64,000 nt of DNA from Isoetes taiwanensis (GCA_021234155.1 JAJEKV010000013.1:9526031-9590030), one strand, 5' to 3'; counted from the first letter of the stretch, positions 12,119-22,743 are shown. The notes: generated by a model from the letters alone, not told the origin. Numbers and translations: made by a program.

Positions 12119-12129
12119 CTATTTATTAG
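12119..12129 (-). promoter_or_regulatory. TATA box of H3-like gene A
   Basis: The minus strand reads CTAATAAATAG, identical over 11 bases to the equivalent site in element D (47230-47240), about 135-150 bases before each ATG. A pyrimidine-rich leader follows in both. Confidence 0.6.
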
Positions 12130-12544
12130 CCCCCCCTTATTAATTACAAGATATTTAATTAATTATTTAACTATTAATGTATATATTAACCTATATTAAT
12201 TGATATTATCTTTAAATTTTCGAATTTTCCTAATGGTTCGAAGTGCACTTTATGAATTTGCGCCATTTTTCACCTGGGTCTCCGATTGGCATGATTCTTC
12301 GACCCATTTTAGGTGAAATTTGATGCAGATGCATAATTTTCACTCCAAATTTACTAGAAGGTTCGTTTGACTCCCTCAGATCTTCGTCTAACACTTAGCC
12401 TAATTCCTGACCCACTACCTAGGAGAAAAATTTTCCCCCATTTTCGCGGTTCGATGGTGGAAATGTTTATTTCACACCCCTATAGGCCTGTTAGACTACT
12501 TCATGGTTATGGTCAGTGCTAGTTCTTGGTCAACCAAGAACATC
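12130..12544. other. Leader between PBS and H3-like promoter, element A
   Basis: AT-rich sequence without a credible gene. Part of it (12130-12240) matches element D at 47240-47320. Confidence 0.4.
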
Positions 12545-12556
12545 GCTCTGATACCA
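12545..12556 (-). other. Primer binding site of element A (tRNA-iMet)
   Basis: The minus strand reads TGGTATCAGAGC one base after the 5' LTR. This is the usual plant retrotransposon primer site complementary to the initiator methionine tRNA 3' end. It fixes the orientation: element A reads on the minus strand and 12558-17791 is its 5' LTR. Confidence 0.9.
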
Positions 12557-14570
12557 TTGTGACGCTCCCTGCTAAACATACGGCGCTTGGCCGTACACTC
12601 GGCAGAAATCCCCATCCGGCAAAGAACCATGGGCCCGCCCGTCTACCCGCACTCGAGGTGACTCTTAGTGCGGGGAGGGAACACGAAGGTGTCTTGCGCG
12701 CCCTTCCCCTATGGGCTCCTATAACAGCGGAAGCGATAACACGTCAGAACTAGCATCAACATATACAAATACTACCTCGGAGGGTAGTGCATCGCACATA
12801 AACCAATGCAAAGATGATAATCACGAATAGTAAAACATGAGAGCTCCTACCCTACTCCGGACTGTCGTGAGGATGACTGACCGCTAGGGCCTCAAGATAG
12901 AGCAGACCGAAGTCATGGCAATGGGCAGGGGCGGGTATAGAACAATGGCTAGGGTTGACCACTCCATCCGCCCCCCCTGTGCATACTTTGTGGATGGGCT
13001 AGATCGGGGCTCGACGGGACTCTAGCCTTCCGGATCACGCAATCCCATGGCATCACCCATCGGGACTACTCCAGTTGCATCTCCTGGTCCGATGAGGCGG
13101 GAAGGGTTACATCTCCCCTTCCCGGGGTCTAGAGGTGCCGTGGGCGGCTAGAGAATCGCGGGCGACACCGCGATTCTGCACCCGGACCGAACCCCCAAAG
13201 CGAGAGCCAAGCCAACACTTGCAGCTCTCAAGAGGCGGGGGCAACACCATTGCCCCGGAGGTGTCGGACCCATGCTCGCCCACCCTGAAGTGACCGGAGC
13301 CATAAGCCTAGCCCACTATGGGATCCCCGAAGCCCCCACTCGGCAGGGATCCTCCCTCCACTTTCCCTCTAGCCCGTTATCCGGTCTTTGAGTCATATCA
13401 TAGCCTCAATAGCACGGTGGGCTCCTATGCCACAAAGCCGCAACTAATAGGAACTAAGGGATCTACTCTAGGTGCATACTACATATGGCTCTAGGTCTCT
13501 ACCCCCCTTCCCAATACAAGAGGAGCAAACATGATCAACCATCATCACATAATCATCACATCATGAGAATAATCATGAAAGACATCTTAACCCTAATCCC
13601 ATACAACTAACTGCTAGCCGGTTAGGAGTTCCCTTTGATTAGGAGTTCAGATATTGAATATATGGAATTTCTAGGATGGCTCTACTCTAGATACAAAATA
13701 CTACTTACATGCAAATGCTATTCGGGTGACTATCCCGCATTCTATCCTCATACACGCTCTGATGCTCTCCCTCGGTCCGACATCGGTGTAGCCGACTCAC
13801 AGAGCTGCTGATTCTGCTCCAAGCGCGAGTCTACCTGCTTTGCGGGGAATGCTTTGCGCAGCCTATGCCACAGCGAGGCGATGTTGAGAAGCGGGGTTCG
13901 AGCGGTAGGTCGATCTCACGGGTGCTAGAATTTGGAAAGAGGTCTAGGGTTAGGGTTTATGCCTATAAGTTAGGTCCACCTAGGATGCCGCGTGGCAATC
14001 CGGGTGAGGCTCAAGGTGGCGGATCAAAGCGCACTAATGACGCAGTGCGCTAATAAAAGCATGCTGAAGATTCCTAAGATTCCCTTAAATTCGGCGACTT
14101 TTCGGTCTTTTAAAAATGGACCACAAATTTAGATTTGAGGTGCCATTTTGATTCAAGATTTTAATAAATGAAAGTCTTTAGACTTGTAGATTACATCGAT
14201 ATAGGGTAGAAAATAAAAGTAGTTTTTGTAAAAAGTAGCACATCACGGAAATCTACAATGCAGAAAACACCACTAGAATCTAAATTAAGTAGATTAGTTA
14301 ACAACTATCAAGAAGGGGCCGAATCAAGGTTCACCGAATAGGCTAAAGGAAAAAAACAAAACACAAAGAGGCTATCTCTTGGCTATAGACAGTAAAAACG
14401 AGGAAGGCTGGGTTTTTGGTGGAACACAAAATGCTACAAAATCCTGCATACTTGACAGACAAGCAACTTAAGTACGTCGACCTCCTCTTAGAAGGTGACC
14501 GGAAAGACGAAGAAGAGAAGCATAACAGACTATATGCATGTAAGAAATTCTTGTTTTTCCTGTGTCTATG

Positions 14571-14668
14571 GCTATGCACGCATAGCACAATATAAAATCT
14601 TGTTACTTGTGGCTATGCACGCCTAGCAGAACATAAAATGGTGTTGCCTGCATCTATGCAAGCATAGC
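14571..14668. repeat. Left subterminal palindrome cluster
   Basis: Three related sites in about 100 bases: GCTATGCACGCATAGC (14571), GGCTATGCACGCCTAGC (14611) and TCTATGCAAGCATAGC (14653). They are variants of the palindromes on the right side of the same transposon. Confidence 0.7.
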
Positions 14669-15269
14669 ATAAAACATCTAACTGAGGCCACATAAGATAA
14701 AAAGCCTTTGTATGAGGTATTAATCCATGCTCTCGTTGCTCATGGATTTTTGGAATCTTCCTAATCTAGTATCCACATTCAAAATTTCAAAATGAAGCCC
14801 CAATAGTTCCTGTTAATCCATGGCATAAGATAATGGTTCATTCAGCTTTGAAAATGTTTTCCAGCAGTGAAGTGAAGTGATATCAACTGATATATCAACT
14901 GGTCTTGAACAACGGCTAAAAAATAAGAATAGGTGCTAAGTTTGCATACAAGTCCAAAAGTTGGACTTCTGCAGCCGAATCATGATAAGATAATACCACC
15001 AGAAGGCAGATTCCTCACTAACGATGCCGCAATGTATGCCTGGAACTGCTAGCTAGCAAAGAAGCCAAAATTGACATTACAATAAAACCATGAGGAGCAT
15101 GAACTTAAAATTGTTTCACTACCTTAAGCCCAACGGACATATTGATGCCAAAGATTGGAATTCCCATCTATGATAGCTCTTCTAACTCCATTAAGTTAAC
15201 CACCTGAAAGATGAAAGATGAAAGAGCTCAACTTTAATAGTCATGAGATTGACCAAAATCTATATGGTT

Positions 15270-15740
15270 CTAACAAAACATAATTACATTGGACCAACCT
15301 ACCTCAACCATTGCATCTAAACCTACTGATCCAGCAATTTTGACCAATGAACTTGTTCCTGTATTATTGATCCCCATGTCAACTGACTGATTAATCACAA
15401 AAATCATAAAATGTACATAAATACCTTTCTTGAGCACAATATGAATTACTGTGATGGCAGAAGCACCAGATTCCCTTGTTTCTGCAATCTTGAAAATGTG
15501 AAACCGACAAGTAAGCAAAAATTCTAGTTGGGACAACTGCCTTATAAGATAAATTGTTCCATCGCCTACCTGAATAGGATGGATGATCCAGTCTTTCAAA
15601 GAACGAGGCACATCCACAAATTGTAACATCAATTGGGAACGATGATCGTTTAAAATTAGCATTGACATCATGCAGCATAAAATAGACCCTAAGTCTTTGT
15701 GTAAAGCTCCAAAGCCGTGGCAAAGCTCAGCGGCAAACAT
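15270..15740 (-). other. Unrecognised open frame in the TIR transposon
   Basis: A 156-codon minus-strand frame (start MFAAELCHGFGALHKDLG). The segment TCRFHIFKIAETRESGASAI faintly recalls the TCKIR...G..A..VHG region of tRNA-dihydrouridine synthases, but the remainder does not follow that family. Possible captured exon fragments, or chance. I do not assign a function. Confidence 0.2.
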
Positions 15741-16073
15741 AAAATAGAAGAAGGGCTCCGTTGTTGTGCAAAGAAGATTAACCTATTCATCATTATCTAC
15801 TCACGAAATCAGAAGTTTGAGGCTTTTTCTTTGGATTCATGCTCCAACTTGAGAAAAATCTAAACCGAAAGATGCAAAAAGAACCCCAATCGATGTTTTC
15901 CATCACAAATAATGGCACAAAAATTTCACAAAAGCCCCATTTTTTTCACAAATCTTACCTCCAACTTTCTTCTTTATGACCGCCAAGAACACTTTAGAAC
16001 ACAAAGGTGCCTAAAATCGTCAAATCGTCACGATACTTGAAGACAAAAAAAAAGGAAAAAAAAAAAGTCACTG

Positions 16074-16124
16074 TTGCTATGCGCGCATAGCAAAAAGATT
16101 TTTTTGTCTATGCGCGCATAGACA
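16074..16124. repeat. Two 20-bp perfect palindromes
   Basis: TTGCTATGCGCGCATAGCAA at 16074-16093 and TGTCTATGCGCGCATAGACA at 16105-16124. Both are perfect and share the core CTATGCGCGCATAG. Confidence 0.9.
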
Positions 16125-17081
16125 CGACCTACCAGGTAAATTTCTACCTACCCATTTTTTTTACAACCTACTAATTTGTACCTACGCAATATTTTCCTAC
16201 CTATTTATTTTACCAATGGTTATTTCAGTAGAAATGGTTTCTAGACCATTTCTATTGTTTAGTTCATTGCAGATGTTACGAGGTATTTATGGTTTGAAAA
16301 GCTTCTAACATAGTGGCAACCTTAACCATAGCTATATCTTTTTTTTTGCCTCAACGTTGATTATGTGCACATAACTTGGGTCTCTTTTTTTGCACCTTTT
16401 AGATTATGCAGGCTTAGCTTGAAAAATTATTTATCCTTCTAGGCAAAAGCCTGGCAACCTTCTTTTTCCTTCTAGTTGGCTCTAGGAGCCTAGCTCACCA
16501 ACATTTCCTCTGGAATTGAAGCATTGAAGCCATTAAAATGATGTAGTTGGATGAGGGTAGACAATTCCCCTTTTTATTTTTGTGCTTTGGAATTTTACTT
16601 GTGTTTTACACCATCTCAGATAGCGAACTCATGCTTTCCAGAATTAAAGGGACTGATTGGATTTGTGTCAACATTACAAAAATTGAATTGGAAGTAAAGC
16701 CAGGAGATTAATTTGTTTTGCTTGGCATTGAATGTATTCTTGAGAACGACGTAGAAGCTTGAGGATATCAAAAATTGAGTATTTGGCTCAAGATAGATAC
16801 ATAAGCATTAATGGTAATTTGTAAAAGAAGGTTATACAATATACAGTTTGGAAGCCGTCAAAGTCAATATAGAACTAGTATGGCTGCATCGCTACTTGTT
16901 CTTTTTCTGATGTAGACTCTTCTTATTGGAAATACAAAGGATAATTATTGTATGCTTTGTATTCACATTTGGACAAAGTCATGAAAGCCGACCATGTTTA
17001 CAGAATTCTTCCAGGCTTTTTAATTTAGTTGCCCCTTGTGCAGACAATGTTTCAAAAGTTTTTTTAATGATGTTTCAGATC

Positions 17082-17242
17082 TTTGTCTATGCGCTCATAG
17101 ACAAACATTAAGGTTTATGCGCACGCAAGGACAAACACTATGCTGACTGTGAACAGAAAAAACATTATTTATTATTAATTATTGAATTTTCAAACAATGG
17201 TTTGTAAAAAAAATGTGCATGTCTATGCGCGCATAGACATGC
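17082..17242. repeat. Right subterminal palindromes
   Basis: A near-perfect palindrome at 17082-17105 (core TCTATGCGCTCATAGA) and a perfect 26-bp palindrome at 17217-17242 whose core is GTCTATGCGCGCATAGAC. Likely candidates for transposase-binding sites (inference from their subterminal position). Confidence 0.85.
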
Positions 17243-17791
17243 TTATCTGTTTAACTTTACATTTTGGCCGAAAAGGCCCTTGCATCATTATTTGCAGTTT
17301 CTTTGATGCTTCTAACTGTTCATCGTATTGTGTTTGTGTGTACGTGCACCCAGGTCAAGTGCATAAACGTTTAAAATACTACAGAAAACGACCTCCCTTT
17401 TAATTATAAATGTTGTATTTTGTTTGTTTGTTCCAAAAAATGCACCTTTTTTAAGGTCAAAGGACCGTTTCTCTAAATTTTTTCTTAAGATATGCCAAAA
17501 GTACCGAATTTTGGGGTTTTTTTAAAAGGAATCTTTTTGTGTGCGCAATCGCACTACAGGTCATTAGTGCGATTGATCCGTCACCTTGTTGTGAGTCCTG
17601 TGTGGCGGTGCCCCAATAGGTTAAGGCCACGTGGATAATGGCTTAAACTATGGTTGGCTAAGTTATGAGAATAACTTAGCCATGCCCCCTAGTGCCACAA
17701 TCTATGGTATACAAGGCTATGAAGATAGACTTGTATGGTGACGGATCCAGGAATATACGTATTTATGGCGTATATTCCCCTGGACCGTCAC

Positions 17792-18266
17792 AGATTTTCC
17801 ATCAAACTGAGCCAATTTCCTGTTTTTCCATGTACTGGTAATTGCGGTGTCCACGATCTTGCGGTACTCCTTATCTTTTTCTAGCATGGTGACCTAACGA
17901 CACAGAGGATTGTGAAGATTCAGAGGTGTTGGTCTGTGAAGAGGTGTCACTTTCGCTAGAAGAGCTTCTTCGATGCTTGTCATGGTGTCTCTTTTGTACA
18001 GTCACGGGTGCTGGTGCCGGTGCGGGTGGCTGCTCGGTTGGTGGACTTGGCAGTGGTGGCGGTAACTCGGGTCTAATTTCCGGTGCGAACGGCGGAGGAT
18101 TTGTGTTCAACACATAGGTCTGCAGCTCTACCAATTGTCTCTTTATCAACAAGAGCTCTTGCTCGGGTGTCAATCTGCCCGCATCCGAGGGGGTGTGCCA
18201 AGAAGCATTACGTACACCGTCTATATTGACAATAAGAAGGTATAAGCGGACGTAATGTGATACCAA
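17792..18266 (-). pseudogene. gag N-terminus of element B
   Basis: The frame from 18230 to 17871 reads NASWHTPSDAGRLTPEQELL followed by a Pro-rich stretch and a Ser/Thr-rich stretch. In a second frame from 17884 it continues EYRKIVDTAITSTWKNRKLA up to the 5' LTR of element A. The A counterpart is VAMTNVWKTKEARR. The remaining gag is at 1-1204. Element A therefore split this gene. Confidence 0.7.
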
Positions 18267-18343
18267 GTGTCACAATGAAGGTCATTTTAAATAGTACCAC
18301 GAAATAGCAATAAGGACAATACAAGAGAATGAAGGAAAGTAAC

Positions 18344-18349
18344 TTTATT
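18344..18349 (-). terminator. Polyadenylation signal after ORF-X of element B
   Basis: AATAAA on the minus strand, 136 bases after the last ORF-X stop at 18485 and before the gag frame. It would end a separate ORF-X transcript. Confidence 0.45.
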
Positions 18350-18484
18350 AAAAAGCCAAAGTGACAATTACATTGGAGGGTCGTTTTAACAAAAAAAACT
18401 TGAGGCTATACAAAACTTAAGATTATACATTGGACAATTTTAACCAACACGCACTTAGCCATAAAAAGGCTGTAGGGGGCAGGC

Positions 18485-20556
18485 CTAGGGCTGCGTGAAA
18501 GGGTACAGGATAGAGTAGCGAATACTCTCCCGTACTGCCCTCACTACCTTGTAGCGAGCCCATGCCTGGACGATAACATACTGGTAATCTAACGTAGGAT
18601 TAACAATGAGCAAATTGAAGAGGTCTCTTAATGCGTAGAAGATCTGCCATAGATGATCATTTGCGTCGGCAAAAGCCTCATGCTTCGTCATATCCCAATA
18701 ATTCTAGGTACGACGGAGAGTCTGTTCTAGATGCTCGAAGGCGCGCTCACGGAGGATAGTGACAATTTCAAACCCCTTAGTTGGATCATAGGGCTCTCCT
18801 TCATCTACGGGTTCCTCTGCTTCATGGTCGACATCCCCAAAATGCCAGTCTACATACTCTTGACCATAATCCTGCTCTGGAGGTAGCTGATCCTCCCCTC
18901 GCAGTGCTTCGGGTATTTTGTCCTCGTTTTCTTCCACCTCATCGTCTGTAAGACGACAATAATGAATATACCAAATGGAATGATTTTTATATTCCAAACC
19001 CTAAAAGAGACAAACAAGTATCATAGGGAAACAATTTAATTGTACCCAACGATACAATAATCATAAAACATAAGAAAATAGCATATATATTATATGATGG
19101 CTTAAAAAAATTGCCAATCAAAGATTACATCTATACGCAATACAAAGATTTATAATTGTAAAAAGATATCTAAGAACTAGATTCCTCATCTTCGTCCATA
19201 GGCTGAGGAGGTGGCCGGTAGCGCATCAAGGTGGTGCTGGGACTAGCAGAGAGGGCAGCTCGAGCTGCTGCCTCTGGTGGTAAGCAAGTGGCCAAGGGTG
19301 CTGCCACAAGGAGTCGCATACTAGCGCAGCCCGCCACGTCCCTCAATGCCACGATATCCAAATCTCGTCGGACCAAGGTGATAGTGGTGATAGTCAATCT
19401 TCTTATGGCCCGCCAAAGTGGATAACGCGCGGAGCGCCCACCAAGATGCTTCAGAAGAAGGCCCCAAGTTCTTGGAGAAGAACAAGACCTCACCTTGCCG
19501 GAAGGCTGAAAGGAAGAATCGGGTCAAATGGTTGCCCATTGCCCTAATTTGCGGATCCTTGGAGGTCTCTGCTTCCTTTTCCAAGTTGACAGGGATCTTC
19601 TCCTGCTCTGCTTCTTCTTTGTCATCCTGGAGACATATTTTTCTATCCAAAAGATCCTCCTCACCCATGTCTACTTCTGCCATGGTGATTTGTAATGGCT
19701 GACTTGTTGAAGGAGGTCGCCTGTGAGCTGCAAACTGCTCCTCCGGAGGTTGGGGATCGTCGGTCATTAGAACCTGCCGGAGAGTCAAAAGGGTCTCAAC
19801 GGACTCTAGCTCTTCTGGCCGAAATACTAACAAGTTCTCGACTTGTGGCGGATGCACAACAGGTGTTGTAAAGTTGAAGAAGTCATCCTGGCAGTACTCC
19901 GCAAGGTCATAGAGGACCTCTATCTTTCGGCGGCCCCGCATATCAGCAATGATGCGGTAAGCCCACATGATATCCTCCAAGATGAGATACTCTTGGTTGT
20001 TCAAGAGTATGGTAGGGAGGAGATTTAGCCCTTCAAGCTTGAGGGCTTTATCCCGACTTGCCGGTGCTTCCGTAGCTAGCTCCTTCCATCTTGCAAAGTC
20101 CTGCTCGTCGACGACTTCATCGTCCTCCGGGTCAGGGGGTACTGGTGTGGTAGAATGCTCTGTGGCTATCTGCTCATCCTCTATGTACTGGTCCATGATG
20201 ATGGCCAGCGCAAATCGAGCCTCAAAGCAGAGTTCCCGATCTATAGTGATGATAGGGAGGTCGGTCCCTCTCCTCCTAATGCCCTTAATGACATTCCGGG
20301 CATGGTCATCGCCTCCCAACATCTCGAGCAAGGTGTGGAAGTCAAGGTAGAGCTGTGAGTCATCTTCATTGAGGACACAAGCAGGCACGATCTCTTCAGA
20401 GTAAAACTGAAGAAAAGCAGCGTAGTCGGGGTGCGCCTGCATGTTGTGGATGAGATCCACTTGCTGGCGCAGATAAGGATGAAGAACATCAAAGGGAACC
20501 GCGGGGTCCCAGTGCTCACCATCCAGGTACCACTGTTGTAGAGTCGGGCGAGCCAT
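18485..20556 (-). pseudogene. ORF-X of element B (unknown accessory protein)
   Basis: A long frame from ATG 20556 (MARPTLQQWYLDGEHWDP...) runs 411 codons. A frameshift near 19.4 kb carries it to an acidic end, PMDEDEESSS, with a stop at 19170. A possible 233-base intron (GT at 19177, TTACAG before 18944) would join in frame to a second acidic exon (NDEVEENEDKIPEALRGEDQ, later AFEHLEQTLRRT). That exon has one TAG at 18704 and ends at 18485. The N-terminal part is helical-looking with many aromatic residues; the C-terminal third is strongly acidic. I recognise no known domain. The related start in element A (10118) shows it is a conserved part of this retroelement family. Its own TATA box is at 20635. 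Acidic tails are common in histone-binding proteins, which fits its neighbour, but that is only inference. Confidence 0.65.
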
Positions 20557-20634
20557 GAGGAAGAAGGCGTAAGGGAGGAGGAGGAAAACGCTGAAAGCAA
20601 AAACGAAAATGAAACCCTAATGGGCCAAAAAGTG

Positions 20635-20645
20635 GCTTTATACTT
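20635..20645 (-). promoter_or_regulatory. TATA box of element B ORF-X
   Basis: The minus strand reads AAGTATAAAGC, about 80-90 bases before the ATG at 20556. A pyrimidine-rich leader (CCTCCTCCTCCC) lies between. Confidence 0.55.
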
Positions 20646-20819
20646 TTCGGCACGTTTTCCTAGGTTATAAAAAAATTATTATTTACTTAATAATTTACAT
20701 TTAAATATACACCAAGTGGCAAAAAGACACGATTTTGAGTTTATAGCTTCAAACAAAAAATATTTTACATAGATATAGATCACAAAATTTTTACAATAGA
20801 ACAAAGAAAGTTCCAACAG

Positions 20820-22010
20820 TCAGTGAAATTCCCCTCGGATCCTTCTTACGAGCTGGATATCCTTGGGCATTATGGTGACTCTTTTAGCATGAATTGCACA
20901 GAGATTAGCATCACTCACGATCTCAATGAGGTAGGCCTCGGCAGCTTCCTGGAGTGCGAGTATAGCAAAAGCCTGAAACCTCAGGTCGGTCTTGAATTCT
21001 TGAGCAATTTCCCGGACAAGACGCTGAAAGGGCAGCCGGCGTATCAATGGCTCAGTAGTCTTCTGATACTTACGTATCTCGCGAAGAGCTACTGTGCCCG
21101 GTTGGAACCTATGGGGCTTCCTCTGCTTGACAGTTGCCTTAAGCAATGGCAAGGACTTCCCGCCGGTCGAGGGATGTTTCGCCCTTTGCACGATCTGCTC
21201 CCGACGCTATGCCGACGTTTTCTTGCCAATCGCCGCGTCCTTCTGCAGTTGGGTCTTGTAACCGACACCTCCCGTTGTGGGCTTCGTAAGCTTCCTCTTC
21301 CTATTACCCCATCTTCCCTCTGTCTCCTGTGCAACCCGTTGATCTCCCTCCTGATCAACATTTTGATCTGCGCCCTGCTGTATTTGGGCAACCTCCTCTG
21401 CTCTACGGATCCGCTCTGTCTCCGCATCCCGGGCCTCCCTGTCCTGGCGCACTCGTATTCGCCTTGCAATCTCCGTATGGTACCGGTCCGTGTGAGCTCG
21501 CATGTCGGCTTACACGAGGTCCATGCGGTCTTGTGTGAAGCTAGGTGGAACATTTTCGAAGATAAAGCTATGTAGTTCTTCGTTCCAATAAAAAGGGGGA
21601 AGATTATAATGGTCCCTGTACAAAAGCACATGACCTCTACCAAGGTAATAAAAACGGCTAGCTCGCTCTTCTGGGAGGTTGCTAGCTATTTGCTGGAGGT
21701 CCTCTATCCTAGCAAGGTGCAAAATTCTTTGGGCCTCAGTTCGGATAAGCTCCACGGGATCCTCCTCTGGGCTCGGCGACGGGTAAACAATAATGTAAGG
21801 TTGGTCTGCAGCATTCAGCTTCATAAGGAACCGCTCGTTAAAGTGAAGAATAGGGTACGGTATTCTGTGGTTCTCAGTAAAATGGGTCACGAGCAGGTCT
21901 AAAACAGTGTCGACCATGGAGCTATCATCTGCGAGATGGTCTACTAGCACGCTATACAGCTGGAAGACATTCGCCTTCTTTAGGTCTACTGTAAGCTTGA
22001 AGCGCGGCAT
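20820..22010 (-). pseudogene. Histone H3-like gene of element B, best-preserved H3 fold
   Basis: One minus-strand frame from ATG 22010 to TGA 20820, broken only by TAA (21510) and TAG (21204-21206). Part 1 (166 codons) starts MPRFKLTVDLKK; its first residues keep R2, K4 and T6 of the H3 tail spacing but then form a domain I do not recognise. Part 2 is a charged linker (RIRVRQDREARDAETERIRR). Part 3, after the TAG, holds STGGKS (as H3 residues 10-14) and a full H3 fold: [76 protein letters not shown]. By hand, 81 of 97 fold residues equal canonical plant H3. Loop 1 is not lengthened, so it is not CENH3-like. It has F41 (as in H3.1) and L90 (as in plant H3.3). Between PBS 23237 and ORF-X 20556. 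Confidence 0.9.
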
Positions 22011-22193
22011 GGTGATGTCTAGCGATGGATAGCAAGAGAAGAAGTAGGGCGCTCAGGCTAAGATAGATGGCGCTAGAGACTAGCCGAAGGCGCTAGATGG
22101 TTAGGGTAGTTGCAGGGTGGCAGTGGAGGTCGGCTATGGCGACAAGAATGCTCAACTCCGGCGGCTATGGCGGCAGAAGGCATCCCAACTAAC

Positions 22194-22743
22194 CATTAGG
22201 ATTTTTTTGAGATTCAAAAAGGGCCTTCAAAACATGCCAACTAAGCCAAATGAAGATAAATGAACTACCAATCAGAAATCAGAGCCTGACGGGTCCAGTC
22301 AGCAAAACTGTTATAACTAACTCACTGGATCACATTTTCTAGTATAACTATTGATAGAAAAGTCCAAATGAGCTCTCCTTTAGTGCAATAGATAGATCTC
22401 ATTGAGATCTTTCCAACCTTGGGTGCTTTGCACATACTTTAACCACTTATGATTGTCAAAACTCCAAAAAATATGGTTTTTACCATTTTTTACTATCCCA
22501 TGGGGATAAAAGATATACAAACCACCCAAGGTTGGAAAGATCTCAATGAGATCTATCTATTGCGCCAAACAAGAGCTCATTTAGACTTTTCTATCAACAC
22601 TTATGCTAGAAAATGTGATCCAGTGAGTTAGTTATAACTGTTTTGCTGACTGGATTACCAGTTCTGTTTTCTGATTGGTAGTTCATATAGCTTAGTCAGC
22701 AATTCTTAGAAGGCCCTTTTATGATCTCAAAAAATCCCTAATG
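22194..22743. mobile_element. Foldback MITE in the leader of H3-like gene B
   Basis: About 550 bp with long inverted arms: the left end CATTAGGATTTTTTTGAGAT and the complement of the right end CATTAGGGATTTTTTGAGAT. The arms continue through AAAGGGCCTTC, the CAGTCAGCAAAACTGTTATA block and a GATCTCATTGAGATC block toward the centre. No coding capacity. No clear target duplication. It lies between the TATA box (22833) and the ATG (22010). Confidence 0.8.

Larger units (their letters stand above)
14012..17588. mobile_element. TIR DNA transposon inside 5' LTR of element A
   Basis: Terminal inverted repeats: the left end CAAGGTGGCGGATCAAAGCG (14012) matches the complement of the right end CAAGGTGACGGATCAATCGC (17588), and CACTAATGAC follows in both. 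The flanks GTGAGGCT and GTGAGTCCT suggest an imperfect 8-9 bp target duplication, compatible with Mutator-like or hAT elements. Each TIR also holds a mini-hairpin (GCGCACT/AGTGCGC type). The interior is AT-rich with no recognisable transposase, so it is probably non-autonomous. CTATGCGCGCATAG palindromes cluster toward both ends. Confidence 0.75.
12558..17791 (-). repeat. 5' LTR of element A, split by a DNA transposon
   Basis: LTR sequence runs 12558-14011 and resumes at 17589-17791, about 1.66 kb in total. On the plus strand it starts TGTGACGCTCCC next to the PBS and ends GGACCGTCACA next to element B gag. It matches the 3' LTR (1205-2820) throughout. The break point in the 3' LTR copy (GGGTGAGTCCCCGTGGGCGG) is intact, which proves the 3.6 kb interruption is an insertion. 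Confidence 0.85.

Noticed and set aside
15270-15740. tRNA-dihydrouridine synthase capture by the TIR transposon
   Set aside because: Only one short segment is reminiscent; the order of other conserved motifs does not follow.
17792-17800. Clear target duplication for element A
   Set aside because: GATTT on the right has no exact partner at the degraded left end.
20820-21190. Ordinary host histone H3 gene or processed retrocopy
   Set aside because: It lies in frame with a long non-histone N-terminal part, between a primer site and ORF-X/gag of an LTR element, and three diverged copies occur in the same type of element.
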